A DNA stretch of 64,000 nt, from assembly GCA_022574595.1 (NCBI GenBank), contig JACZRS010000019.1, forward strand, positions 20,696 to 84,695, read 5' to 3'. The stretch comes from Planctomycetota bacterium. Lineage in GTDB: Bacteria; Planctomycetota; Phycisphaerae; Phycisphaerales; SM1A02. Positions 44,422-53,202 of this stretch are shown piece by piece (within the stretch, counting starts at the first letter, position 1; each line of letters starts with the position of its first letter). A program made the translations under genes and the position numbers. The notes beneath the pieces were generated by a model, which saw only the letters and a program-made list of their open reading frames with translations, searched no databases and was not told the DNA's origin.

Positions 44422-45009
44422 ATGACCTTCAAGACCCCACTAATTTTTACAGCGTGTTTGCTCCTTGCAAGCGTTTTTTCGGCACCATTAGTTTCATGTT
44501 CCGATGACAATAACAAAGTTATGGATGATTCTAATACTGATATCGATGCCAACGCTGATGCCAACGCTGATGCTGATGCTGATGCTGATACTGTTGCTGA
44601 TACTGAAACCAATGAGGATAAGGCTGAAGAAACAACGCCAGAATTCCCTGGGATTGCAGTAGTAGGCGATTTGATCGAAACTGAATCGGGACTTAAATAT
44701 TACGATATTGTCGTAGGTGAAGGTGCACAGCCAGCTGGACCAACATCACGGGTCAAGGTGCATTACACTGGCTATTTAGTAGATGGTACTAAATTTGATA
44801 GCTCAGTTGATCGTGGACAACCATCCACCTTTTCATTAAACAGAGTTATAAGTGGTTGGACAGAAGGGGTCGGTTCAATGAAGGTTGGCGGCAAGCGCAA
44901 GCTCATCATTCCCTATGCATTAGCATACGGTGAGAATGGTGGTCGGGGCATACCACCTAAAGCTACATTGATCTTCGATATTGAACTATTGGAAATTGTT
45001 AGCGAGTAA
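44422..45009 (+). CDS. FKBP-type peptidyl-prolyl isomerase lipoprotein
   Basis: The 195-aa protein has a lipoprotein signal ending LVSC (Cys26), an acidic low-complexity linker with Asp-Ala repeats (about 38-72) and an FKBP domain (about 82-195: [59 protein letters not shown]). It would be tethered to a membrane facing the periplasm and assist protein folding. It follows metK by 40 bp on the same strand, perhaps co-transcribed. A composite repeat begins 23 bp after its stop. Confidence 0.9.
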   Translation: MTFKTPLIFTACLLLASVFSAPLVSCSDDNNKVMDDSNTDIDANADANADADADADTVADTETNEDKAEETTPEFPGIAVVGDLIETESGLKYYDIVVGEGAQPAGPTSRVKVHYTGYLVDGTKFDSSVDRGQPSTFSLNRVISGWTEGVGSMKVGGKRKLIIPYALAYGENGGRGIPPKATLIFDIELLEIVSE

Positions 45010-45031
45010 TCAACTGTGGTATCAAGGCTTG

Positions 45032-45231
45032 TGGCATCATGATAAACCCCGTTTAGCCGGCGGGCTTGACCCGCTGCGTTATGGAAGAAGGGGTCAGGAG
45101 TCAGGTTGCTCGGAATCCGCCTATGGCGGGAGTCAGGAGTCAGGGAAGAAAAGAAAGGGATAAAGATAAGAGAAGACCCGATCCCGATGGAATCGGGACA
45201 GGTGAATCGGGATCTCCGCTTCGCTCCGACA
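45032..45231. repeat. Composite intergenic repeat, copy 1 (short form)
   Basis: This copy runs from CATCATGATAAACCCCGTTT through the GCGGGCTTGACCCGC hairpin, GAAGAAGGGGTCAGGA, the TTGCTCGGAATCCGCC hairpin segment, GTCAGGAGTCAGG, a purine-rich stretch and CCCGAT...ATCGGG. It lacks the roughly 50-bp CCCTCACC...GAGAGGG segment of copies 2 and 3; the joint is at about 45174. Copy 2 follows directly. No gene is present in 45010-45775. Confidence 0.85.
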
Positions 45232-45548
45232 TCATGAAAACCCCGTTTAGCCGGCGGGCTTGACCCGCTGCGTTATGGAAGAAGGGGTCAGGATTCAGGT
45301 TGCTCGGAATCCGCCTATGGCGGGAGTCAGGAGTCAGGGAAGAAAAGAAAGGGATAAAGATAAGAGAAGACCCTCACCCCAGCCCTCTCCCGGGAGGAGA
45401 GGGAGCAAGAGAAGAAAGACCCGATGGAATCGGGATCTCCGCTTCGCTTCGACATCGAGCAAGCCGGACCTGAGGCTTTGCGAAGTCGCAGATCCGCTCG
45501 CCACGGCGAGTCGCCTATGGAGACCTGTGGCGATGTCCGGGTAGGGGG
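45230..45548. repeat. Composite intergenic repeat, copy 2 (empty at the CCCTCACC site)
   Basis: Same module order as copy 1, plus ACCCTCACCCCAGCCCTCTC with its hairpin (45370-45404), then CCGATGGAATCGG, CTCCGCTTCGCTTCGAC and AGCAAGCCGGACCTGAGG. The unit ends with the 27-bp double-hairpin module (45498-45524) set inside a CCGC/CTGTGGCG hairpin. At 45378 this copy lacks the 27-bp module that copy 3 has there. Confidence 0.88.
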
Positions 45549-45697
45549 CGTCGAGCATGAGGGATGAGCCGCGCTACAGGCGGATTCCTAGTAACATGCT
45601 CCATAGAAAACTGCCTTGATTCCGCAGGGCAGTCTTAAGAAGATTTGCGAAACCACTACAAATGATAATGCAAGACCCCAGAGGTCTAGGCCAGATT

Positions 45698-45731
45698 CTT
45701 ATTCTCATGTTCTTAAGAACATGAGAATAAG
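45698..45731. repeat. Perfect 34-bp palindrome, copy 1
   Basis: The half-site CTTATTCTCATGTTCTT and its exact complement meet with no loop. It lies 45 bp beyond the stop of the minus-strand zinc-ribbon gene. A nearly identical palindrome lies at 46577-46610 on the other side of that gene. There is no T-run after the stem on the minus strand. Confidence 0.85.
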
Positions 45732-45775
45732 GTTTGTTATTTATATACATAGTGTGTACGTGGAATTTATGGTTA

Positions 45776-46483
45776 TTACTTGATGATCTTTGCTCCACAC
45801 TCGGGGCAATTTGTGTGTTGTGTGCCGCGCAGATCGTATTTACACATGACGCATAAGCCTTTGCGGGAACGCGAGGTTTTTCTATAATCAGAAGTGAGCT
45901 TAAACATGCCAAACCAAAGCAGGGCATAAATAGCGGTATTAAAAAGAAAACCCGGCCAGATAATCGCCAGTGGCAGCAAGCGCACAGTCGATTCAGGACT
46001 TGGAAGTGTAAGCGCACTCTTATTTATGGCTATGCCATTGGTAATAGTTGGCGCTTTACTTATTCTTCCGCGATTGTCATCTAAAGCCATCTGGGAGAAC
46101 ATTGCAAGAAATGGCCAGCCCCTTGCATCTGCTACTCTTAAGTGCCTAAGCTCATCAGGTGCATCGACAGTAGGAAGAAGAAATGGCGCCCAGTCTGGTA
46201 TGAAAGGCTCAGCTGGTCCAAAGTAAGTTTCCGGGAAAATAAGTGATGGATGAATTGATTTATCAACCCACTCAGATCGAATACGCCTTGCACCGAATGC
46301 TTCGTGCACACCAACTAGCCACCCACTATGAACTTCATTCCCGACTTCTCCTCCGCTTTTTCGTGGGCTTGGCTGAACTACAACAAACGGATCTACCAAT
46401 GCAGCGCATCCCCAAGCCACCATCACCGTTGTAATAGCGCCTGATAGCACACAAACCGTAAAACATTGCAGTCTTCGTTTCAT
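45776..46483 (-). CDS. Membrane protein with C-terminal CxxCKYDLRG zinc ribbon
   Basis: The 235-aa protein has an N-terminal membrane segment (about 9-32), an exported middle region (about 33-165) and a second membrane segment (about 168-193). A cytoplasmic zinc ribbon ends it (CVMCKYDLRGTQHTNCPECG). The ribbon is the same type as in the protein at 22769-23722 but sits at the opposite end. This motif is typical of planctomycetes; function is unknown. The gene lies between two copies of a 34-bp palindrome. Confidence 0.75.
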   Translation of the reverse strand: MKRRLQCFTVCVLSGAITTVMVAWGCAALVDPFVVVQPSPRKSGGEVGNEVHSGWLVGVHEAFGARRIRSEWVDKSIHPSLIFPETYFGPAEPFIPDWAPFLLPTVDAPDELRHLRVADARGWPFLAMFSQMALDDNRGRISKAPTITNGIAINKSALTLPSPESTVRLLPLAIIWPGFLFNTAIYALLWFGMFKLTSDYRKTSRSRKGLCVMCKYDLRGTQHTNCPECGAKIIK

Positions 46484-46576
46484 TAGAGTAATAGTGTAGA
46501 AGTATTCGCTATATGAGGATACTAATCCTCAATAGCTATCTGGCACATAGCAAACCACTGTCTAACAACCGTTTTT

Positions 46577-46610
46577 CTTATTCTCATGTTCTTAAGAATT
46601 TGAGAATAAG
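46577..46610. repeat. 34-bp palindrome, copy 2
   Basis: Same sequence as 45698-45731 except for a CA to TT change in the right arm. The outer flanks CTAACAA (about 46562) and TTGTTAG (about 46613) extend the pairing. It lies 18 bp after the stop of the HDOD-GGDEF-PilZ gene on the minus strand. Confidence 0.85.
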
Positions 46611-46627
46611 GATTGTTAGTTGCTTAG

Positions 46628-48766
46628 CTAGGCGCTTTCCTTGAGATCTTGGTTGGCATCTTTTTCATCAAGTTTGAGCGCCTTTGCTACCCAACTAATT
46701 GCCAGTGTCGATTTTAGATTTTTAGCATCAAAAAGTGGGGTATTACCTTGGTTTACAATTTGTATACCAATTTCGTATATGCCTTGCTCAGCATGTCGAC
46801 AAAAAGCTACCAGGCCAGCGACGTGGAGCGATGAAGGTCCATCTATTATCTTTGTTACAGATACTTCGATGGGTTCGCCGCGAACAAGAGGTATAACTGA
46901 GACAACTCCAATCCCACCTGGAGAGATGTTCCTTACGCATGCTTGGGCACAGCATAACTCCGAGCCGTCTTCAGAAAAACAGCTAATCTTACAAGGCGCA
47001 AGAACTCCGGTGCGTTCCTGCTTTCGGGCGCTAACAACGCGGTTCGTCTGAGTATTGTTCATTTCTTCTGCGATTCGCCGGAGTTTATTGTGTGTTTCAC
47101 TTGTAGCTTTTGGGTTAGTAGTTTGTTTGTTAATTCTTCCTACTATCTCAGCTTTGTAGGGCGCACCAAGCCTTATCACTTCACCTTTGTTATCTTTACC
47201 CATAGCCTTAAAGCAGCTATGGTCTTTACCACCACGCTTGGCTTGATACATCAACTCATCCGCAGCAGAAATAAGTTCTTGGAGTGTCGCGATATTACAT
47301 GATTCAGTCCACACCGCACCAAGGCTGCATGTAATAGGTTTATCAACTCCAAGCCGAGCAAAATCAAGGTTTCGGATCTTGTCGTTTAATTCTTTGGCCT
47401 TTGTTGTTGCTTGTTTGCTTTCCAAGTCGGGGAATACAATTACAAACTCCTCACCACCAAATCGTCCTCCAAGGCCATGTTGCCCCAAACATCCACCAAT
47501 AGTATCTGCGACAGCTCGAAGAACATCATCGCCACATGAATGGCCGAATTGGTCATTAAGCAGCTTGAAATTATCCAGGTCAAGGAAAAATACCGCAAGG
47601 GAAACATCGTTTAGCGCGCCTTGCTGTGTACATGCATTTGCAGCATCAAGAAGCGCTGCTCGATTTAGCAATCCCGTCAAAGGATCGCGTTCTGCGCGCT
47701 CACGATATTGACCAAGTGCGTGCTTTAGGTGAGTTTGCTGGCGTTGGATTTGTTCACGTTCCGCTTCAACCTCGGTTAAATGTAAATCTGTTTCAGAAGC
47801 AACTCTGCTCAATAAACCGTTAGCGCGTTCAAGCAAATCTGTTACATCTAAGTCCGTAGGTAATTGCTCGCGAAGCAATGCTGCCATGTCTTTATAGCTA
47901 TCCGCAGCGTTTGCGAAACACTTTTCAAGATCCTCATTGGATAGCCCCAGATGATGTTGAGCGTAAATTTTCAGTTGTGGCTCAGATTTGCAGAGCGTAT
48001 GCTCACCGCCTAGGCACATTGATCCCATGAAAAAACTCACCGCACACAACTTATTATAATCAGATGCATTTGCTCCAATATCTATGCGTTGGTGATGTCT
48101 TCTTAGAGGTTCCGCGATCATTTCAGGCAGATTCCATTCGTCTGCCATGACTGAGATTGCGTCAACATGTGTATGCGGAAAACGCTTTTTCTCCTGTAAG
48201 TGAAAAGCGGTCGGAGAAAGATCTTCATTGGCGTAGCAATCAGCGTATTCTGAGCCTAGCACTTGAACTAGTGTTAAGACGCCGCAGTCCTGTAACAGCC
48301 CTATGAGAAATGCTTCTTCAACATGTTCGGGAACAACTAACCGCGCAACTTCCCGGGCCAAACAACCGCGCAGAACCGATTGTCGCCAATGCGCTTTTAG
48401 ATCAAATGGGCAATTACCCAGCCGATCCAAATGAGAAACTAATTGAAATCCCAGCGCAACCATGCGAATTCGTCGTAATCCTAAAATGGTTACTGCACGA
48501 TGGATCGTAGTTGCCGGCATTCGTTGTGCGAAGCGGGCAGCATTTGACATCTCCAGCAAACGAGCAGATAAACTTGCATCTGCCTGTATTACTTCGCCGA
48601 ATTGCTCCGCACTGGAATTACGATCGTTAACTAATTCCAGTATCTGCGCAGCAATAGCGGGGTTGCTAGGCAACTTAGCTTTGGCGAATACTTTGCGAAG
48701 CTCATCTTTTAAAGAGCTTCCTTTGCCAGATGGTTGCTTCGAGTTGTTTTTTTCTTGGCGATTCAA
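46628..48766 (-). CDS. HDOD-GGDEF-PilZ three-domain signalling protein
   Basis: The 712-aa cytoplasmic protein has an HDOD domain (about 28-225, LPSNPAIAAQILELVND), a helical linker and a GGDEF domain (about 355-510, DPLTGLLNRAALLDAAN...GGRFGGEEF). A PilZ domain (about 575-685) follows with RKQER and RNISPGGIG, the RxxxR and NxSxxG c-di-GMP-binding motifs. The signature is GGEEF, compatible with active diguanylate cyclase. The RxxD inhibitory site five residues upstream is absent (LGQH), so product inhibition may instead run through PilZ. One protein could make and sense c-di-GMP. Confidence 0.9.
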   Translation of the reverse strand: MNRQEKNNSKQPSGKGSSLKDELRKVFAKAKLPSNPAIAAQILELVNDRNSSAEQFGEVIQADASLSARLLEMSNAARFAQRMPATTIHRAVTILGLRRIRMVALGFQLVSHLDRLGNCPFDLKAHWRQSVLRGCLAREVARLVVPEHVEEAFLIGLLQDCGVLTLVQVLGSEYADCYANEDLSPTAFHLQEKKRFPHTHVDAISVMADEWNLPEMIAEPLRRHHQRIDIGANASDYNKLCAVSFFMGSMCLGGEHTLCKSEPQLKIYAQHHLGLSNEDLEKCFANAADSYKDMAALLREQLPTDLDVTDLLERANGLLSRVASETDLHLTEVEAEREQIQRQQTHLKHALGQYRERAERDPLTGLLNRAALLDAANACTQQGALNDVSLAVFFLDLDNFKLLNDQFGHSCGDDVLRAVADTIGGCLGQHGLGGRFGGEEFVIVFPDLESKQATTKAKELNDKIRNLDFARLGVDKPITCSLGAVWTESCNIATLQELISAADELMYQAKRGGKDHSCFKAMGKDNKGEVIRLGAPYKAEIVGRINKQTTNPKATSETHNKLRRIAEEMNNTQTNRVVSARKQERTGVLAPCKISCFSEDGSELCCAQACVRNISPGGIGVVSVIPLVRGEPIEVSVTKIIDGPSSLHVAGLVAFCRHAEQGIYEIGIQIVNQGNTPLFDAKNLKSTLAISWVAKALKLDEKDANQDLKESA

Positions 48767-49014
48767 GGCGCATCAATACCTCATAATGATCGACTTCGCG
48801 GTCGCCCCGGTAATGACTCTATCGGTCTAGAGAAAGACCACTATGAGCCTCTACCGTACTAATATCCACGCTATTGAAAACCAATTACCCAATTGTTCGC
48901 TTTGCATATGACGTACCGATAATTAGTGCATTAAACGCAGCAAGGCTTGCAAAGGAGCTATTTAATTAGCGATATTACAACGAATGCCAAATACTGTGTC
49001 TATAGTCCGCACCA

Positions 49015-50322
49015 ATGACTCCACGCTCTTTAGTAACAACTCGCATCACCAAGCGGGCGTCGCAATTTCCCGAAGTTGATCTGGCGCCGATGGATACTGA
49101 CTGCCTGGATCAGAGAGATGCTGCGCTGGCGCGGGCAATTGAACAGGCGATTGCCAGACGTTGGCTTACCCTTAAAACGGTAATTGAAAGTCAGATTGAT
49201 CGCGATTTTGTGTCAATGCAGCCGCAGCTGCAAGCCTCACTACTTGTAGGTAGTGCGCAATTGCTTCTATTAGAGAAGCTTCCTGACCATGCAGTAATAA
49301 ATGAAGCGGTAGAGTCTAGTAAATCCAAGTTAGGTAAGGGAGCTGCTGGATTTACTAACGCAGTACTGCGCAAAGTTGCAGATCTAAGAAGCGAAATTGT
49401 TGAAACTCACGATCCGGATCGTTGCGATGAGCTTCCGCTTAACGATGGACGAGCCTGGCGCTTAAATAAGAATATCTTTGATAAGGAAGTAGATATTCGC
49501 CTGGCCCAGCAAACTGCTCATCCGCCTGCGCTTATTACGCAATGGAAAAAACATTTAGGCACAAACTGTTATGCGGACATAGCAAGGCACAGCATTGTCC
49601 ATCCACCAATACTAATAACTGGTCTTGATAGCGAACATCCAAATTGTAAACCCCATTGTCAATCTGAATTCGCAGTTTTTTCCGGCAATATCGCTGAGCT
49701 TCAGAAGTTGCTTGGCTGTAATCCTGATGCGCGAGTACAGGATCCCGCTGCTGCACTTGCGGTTAAAGCCACAGCTGATCTTCAGTTATCAACAATCATT
49801 GATGCCTGTGCTGGTAAGGGGACTAAAACCAAGCAGTTACACCAGCAACATCCACAGGCTCAGATTATTGCTAGCGATACCTATAAAACGCGTCTGGATT
49901 CTCTGCGTGAATTATCAAATAAATCGCCTTGGCTTAGGATTACTGAAACTGGAAAACTTAGTGAATTTGCAGGCAGAGCAGATCTGCTTTTGCTGGATGT
50001 GCCTTGCAGTAATACTGCGGTTTTAGCGCGCAGACCTGAGGCGAAGTACCGCTTTTCCCGCAAGAGCATTGAGCAATTGACCTCAATCCAGAGGCAGATT
50101 GCAGCTGATTATTTGCTCTTGCTGGCAAATGCTGGCTATTTGCTCTATAGCACATGTAGCCTGTCGGATAAGGAAAATCGTACTCAGGTGGATTGGATGA
50201 TGAAATGGCATGGCTTTAAGTTGATAAATGAGGGTTTTCACCTGCCCAAGGGCCAACCAGGCGATGATCCAGCAGAATATACCGATGGGGGCTACTTCGC
50301 GTTATTACAAAAACAAGCTTGA
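49015..50322 (+). CDS. rsmB: 16S rRNA (cytosine-C5) methyltransferase, RsmB-like
   Basis: The 435-aa protein has an N-terminal NusB-like RNA-binding domain (about 1-140, with LLLEKLPDHAVINEAVESSK and GFTNAVLRKV). A SAM-dependent methyltransferase domain follows (about 245-430) with DACAGKGTKTKQL, the catalytic motif LLDVPCSNTAVLARRPEAKYRF and the second Cys motif YSTCSLSDKEN. RsmB methylates C967 of 16S rRNA (E. coli numbering). It starts at the ATG at 49015, without an obvious ribosome-binding site. A PTS IIA-like gene follows 96 bp later. Confidence 0.9.
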   Translation: MTPRSLVTTRITKRASQFPEVDLAPMDTDCLDQRDAALARAIEQAIARRWLTLKTVIESQIDRDFVSMQPQLQASLLVGSAQLLLLEKLPDHAVINEAVESSKSKLGKGAAGFTNAVLRKVADLRSEIVETHDPDRCDELPLNDGRAWRLNKNIFDKEVDIRLAQQTAHPPALITQWKKHLGTNCYADIARHSIVHPPILITGLDSEHPNCKPHCQSEFAVFSGNIAELQKLLGCNPDARVQDPAAALAVKATADLQLSTIIDACAGKGTKTKQLHQQHPQAQIIASDTYKTRLDSLRELSNKSPWLRITETGKLSEFAGRADLLLLDVPCSNTAVLARRPEAKYRFSRKSIEQLTSIQRQIAADYLLLLANAGYLLYSTCSLSDKENRTQVDWMMKWHGFKLINEGFHLPKGQPGDDPAEYTDGGYFALLQKQA

Positions 50323-50418
50323 TCCGTTTCAATACTTGAGGCGTGGGCTGGCTGTGGTAGCATGGTCTGCTTCCGCGTCTCTTGAGGCGCTTTGGAGGAA
50401 GGCTAGATAGGCTTAACT

Positions 50419-50883
50419 GTGCAAACAATGAATATTACTGACATTCTCTCACCCACTGCTGTGAAGATGCCATTGATCGCAACCGAAAAGCGTGCGGTGA
50501 TCGATGAACTCGTGGATTTGCTCGATGATGCAGGCCTTATTACACAGCCCGATACCCTTAAACAAGTTGTCTGGGAACGAGAACAACAACGATCCACAGG
50601 TATTGGTGAAGGCCTGGCAATCCCCCATGGCAAGTCAAACTGCTCCAGCGAACTGGTAATGGCAATCGGTCGGCCAGAAAAACCCATTGATTTTCAAGCA
50701 GTGGATGGTGAGCCTGTGCAGCTTGTGGTTTTATTAGCTTCACCTCCGGATAAAACTTCAGATCACATACAAGCTTTGGGAAAGATTTCTCGTCTAATGT
50801 CCAACCCCAAGTTCCGAGCAAGAGCCTATGCTGCGGAGACTGCCGAAGAGCTATATCAGCTATTTGAAAATTCGCAGGATTAG
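50419..50883 (+). CDS. PTS IIA-like nitrogen-regulatory protein (PtsN/EIIA-Ntr family)
   Basis: The 154-aa EIIA fructose/Ntr-type protein has the phosphorylation-site motif GIGEGLAIPHGKS (His70 from the GTG start) and a C-terminal AETAEELYQLFE. Stand-alone IIA-Ntr proteins usually regulate nitrogen, potassium or metabolic functions rather than transport sugar. No PTS permease is nearby. The start may be the GTG at 50419 or the ATG at 50428. The stop codon abuts a GGTTC hairpin repeat. Confidence 0.85.
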   Translation: MQTMNITDILSPTAVKMPLIATEKRAVIDELVDLLDDAGLITQPDTLKQVVWEREQQRSTGIGEGLAIPHGKSNCSSELVMAIGRPEKPIDFQAVDGEPVQLVVLLASPPDKTSDHIQALGKISRLMSNPKFRARAYAAETAEELYQLFENSQD

Positions 50884-50916
50884 ACGCCCTCGGATAGCAA
50901 TCCGTGGGGTTCTTTT
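50882..50916 (+). repeat. 3'-end hairpin repeat (GGTTC family) after the PTS IIA gene
   Basis: GACGCCCTCGGATAGCAATC and CGTGGGGTTCTTTT form a stem with loop AGCA. It begins within the stop codon of the preceding gene. The T-rich end makes it a credible terminator. Confidence 0.8.
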
Positions 50917-50937
50917 AAAAAAGCATAAAGGCATCGT

Positions 50938-51306
50938 GGCATCATGAAAACCCCGTTTAGCCGGCGGGCTTGACCCGCTGCGTATTGGAAGAAGGGGTCA
51001 GGATTCAGGTTGCTCGGAATCCGCCTATGGCGGAAATCAGGACTCTGGGATGAAAGATAGGAAAAAAGAGGAGAAAGACCCTCACCTCGCCACGGCGAGT
51101 CGCCTATGGAGACCCAGCCCTCTCCCGGAAGGAGAGGGAGCAAGAGAAGAAAGCCCCGATGGAATCGGGATCTCCGCTTCGTTTCGACATCAAGCAAGCC
51201 GGACCTGAGGCTTTGCGAAGTCGTAGATCCGCTCGCCACGGCGAGTCCGCCATAGGCGGATCTGCCTGAGGCATGATCGCCTATGGAGACCTGTGGCGGG
51301 GTCCTG
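50938..51306. repeat. Composite intergenic repeat, copy 3 (filled, doubly nested)
   Basis: The modules follow copy 2 in order. At 51087-51113 the 27-bp module (hairpins CTCGCCACGGCGAG and GTCGCCTATGGAGAC) sits inside CCCTCACC/CCAGCCC, which is uninterrupted in copy 2. The terminal 27-bp module is itself split (51233-51246 and 51278-51290) by a 31-bp insert (51247-51277) with two small hairpins, CCGCCATAGGCGG and TGCCTGAGGCA. Confidence 0.9.
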
Positions 51307-51390
51307 GTAAGAACAATCTAACACCTGCAAAGTTGGGGTACAGCGATGTCATTTTTTCACATTTATCATCACATTATCAAGATATAAGAT

Positions 51391-51419
51391 TTGGGGGAGG
51401 ATTAATAGGGGGGTATACT
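51391..51419 (+). promoter_or_regulatory. Candidate promoter of the thioredoxin-fold gene
   Basis: TTGGGG (51391-51396), a 17-nt spacer and TATACT (51414-51419) lie 64 nt before the start at 51483. The -10 is good and the -35 weak. By inspection only. Confidence 0.4.
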
Positions 51420-51482
51420 AAGTCGTTATCAAAGTTATAACTGTTGCATATTGCTTGCATCAATCTCTATGAGGGAACATGC

Positions 51483-53135
51483 ATGTCTAATTGTAAACTA
51501 ATCGCTTTAACTTGCCTTGCCGCCATTATCACTTTCGCGAGCGATGCCTACGCACAGGATGATCAAGTTGATGTTATTGCTTTAATTAAAGAAATAAGGC
51601 AAAGCGAGCAGTGGTTTTCACAAGTAAGCAGCTTACAAGTGCAGCTAAATGAGACCACAATAAGAACCTCTCAAGGCATAGCAAAGGAACGTGACAGGCT
51701 CGGCAAACTATATCCATCGCGAAAAGAATTTGATCCCGCAATATACACCGGGCTTCAACCTCAAGAGTATGAACAAAAACAGTTCATGTTCAGCCCCGAT
51801 CGTATTCTGTATGAATCGCGCAGGACTGATGGCAGATACAGTCTTAGTTTTTGGGATGGTATACAAGAGATCACAGCAAGCGGCAGCGACTCGGATCAAA
51901 TAACCAGCTACATATTTAGTGATAAATCCGGTAGAGCTGCGGGGCAAAGAGTGCTGAATAATATGATTTGGCCACAAGCTGCGGTTCAATCATATTGGTG
52001 GCGGCAGATTGACACGCAGCGCGCAACAGAAATGCGCATGGGTTCGATCAATGATTTTAAGCTATCAGGTCGTAAGGACTTTCGAGGTATTGATTGTTAT
52101 GAGCTTGAAACTCGCTCTGGATTTATTAAGTGGTATGTAGGGGTGGAAGATCATTTGCTGCACGGAATAGTTGCTAGAAGATTAAAAGATAACAATAGCG
52201 AAAAACAGGTTATACTAGATATCGCCAAGCGCAGAGGACAGAATTTTAAATCAACCAATGAATATTACATGTGGAAGTTCAAACAAGCTCATGATGTGCG
52301 AAGTGAGATTGATCGGGAGTACTACGCAGCTTTAATATCTGACACTCGACCAGTTGCTGAAATATTCATGCTCGATTACAAGCAAATCGAACCGGGAAAA
52401 TGGTTTCCAATGACTCAGGGAGCGCAGTGGTACCTCAAAGAGCCTGATGAAAATGGTAAGTACATACTCAAAGAAACAAGAACCCTCAGCATCAATCAGA
52501 TCAAGCTTAACCAACCTTTACAGGATAATCTTTTTGAGATCGATCTTATTGAAGGCGTTGAGGTTAATGACATGCGCTTTGATGTGCCATTAAGTTACCC
52601 GTATGAGCACAACATGCCGATTGAGAAATGGGATGCAATCCTAACAGATGCGAGAAAAAACTTTGGGAGGCAAGATAAATGGGACGAAAATCGTAATGAG
52701 CTGATAGGTAAAGTTGCGCCTGAATTTCCAAAGAGTAAGTGGTTAAATAGCAAAGCATTGAGCCTGAAAGAATTGCGTGGCAAAGTAGTTATTCTTGAAT
52801 TCTGGTCTATTTCGTGCGTTCCATGTCGCACTGTGATGCCGGAGATGAACGAATTACATAAGAAGCGTGATGAGACCGGTATTGTCGTAATTGGCATTCA
52901 CACCGCAAGCAAAGATTTTAAGAGTATTAAGGAGTTTGCGAAACGATACAATCTGCAGTACCCAATCTATATCGATACAGAGAAAGCTTCGTTTATGCCT
53001 AGTTGGGGTCGGATATTCGGGAACTATGGGATCTATGGCATCCCACAGACATTCGTCATAGATCGCAAGGGAGTAATCGCAGGCCAAGGAGAACTGGATG
53101 AAGTTGTGCGGATCGCAAAAGGTCTATTGAATTAG
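51483..53135 (+). CDS. Exported protein with C-terminal thioredoxin (TlpA/ResA-like) domain
   Basis: The 550-aa protein starts at the ATG at 51483 (GAGGGA 6 nt upstream) with a signal peptide (about 1-25, ending AYAQ). A long middle region (about 30-390) resembles outer-membrane lipoprotein-sorting-like beta folds seen in planctomycete proteins ([10 protein letters not shown]..., [10 protein letters not shown]...). The last 150 residues are a thioredoxin fold with Cys445-VP-Cys448 ([16 protein letters not shown]) and the cis-Pro loop [12 protein letters not shown]. It probably acts on disulphides or peroxides outside the cytoplasm. Substrate unknown. Confidence 0.82.
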   Translation: MSNCKLIALTCLAAIITFASDAYAQDDQVDVIALIKEIRQSEQWFSQVSSLQVQLNETTIRTSQGIAKERDRLGKLYPSRKEFDPAIYTGLQPQEYEQKQFMFSPDRILYESRRTDGRYSLSFWDGIQEITASGSDSDQITSYIFSDKSGRAAGQRVLNNMIWPQAAVQSYWWRQIDTQRATEMRMGSINDFKLSGRKDFRGIDCYELETRSGFIKWYVGVEDHLLHGIVARRLKDNNSEKQVILDIAKRRGQNFKSTNEYYMWKFKQAHDVRSEIDREYYAALISDTRPVAEIFMLDYKQIEPGKWFPMTQGAQWYLKEPDENGKYILKETRTLSINQIKLNQPLQDNLFEIDLIEGVEVNDMRFDVPLSYPYEHNMPIEKWDAILTDARKNFGRQDKWDENRNELIGKVAPEFPKSKWLNSKALSLKELRGKVVILEFWSISCVPCRTVMPEMNELHKKRDETGIVVIGIHTASKDFKSIKEFAKRYNLQYPIYIDTEKASFMPSWGRIFGNYGIYGIPQTFVIDRKGVIAGQGELDEVVRIAKGLLN

Positions 53136-53202
53136 CAATTCAAACAACCTTCCCTCATTCGCATCTCCCAACAAACCCGTCCACGCGTTATCTTCCACAA
53201 AC

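Noticed and set aside
45574..46017. Alternative 147-aa reading frame on the minus strand
   Set aside because: It overlaps the zinc-ribbon gene in another frame and runs through the 34-bp palindrome; the zinc-ribbon frame has clear motifs.
45776..46483. The gene between the two 34-bp palindromes as an insertion sequence
   Set aside because: It encodes a zinc-ribbon membrane protein without transposase motifs, and no target duplication was seen at the outer edges.
45032..51306. CRISPR array suggested by repeated blocks
   Set aside because: Repeats are long, modular, few and unevenly spaced; there are no equal-length spacers and no cas genes.
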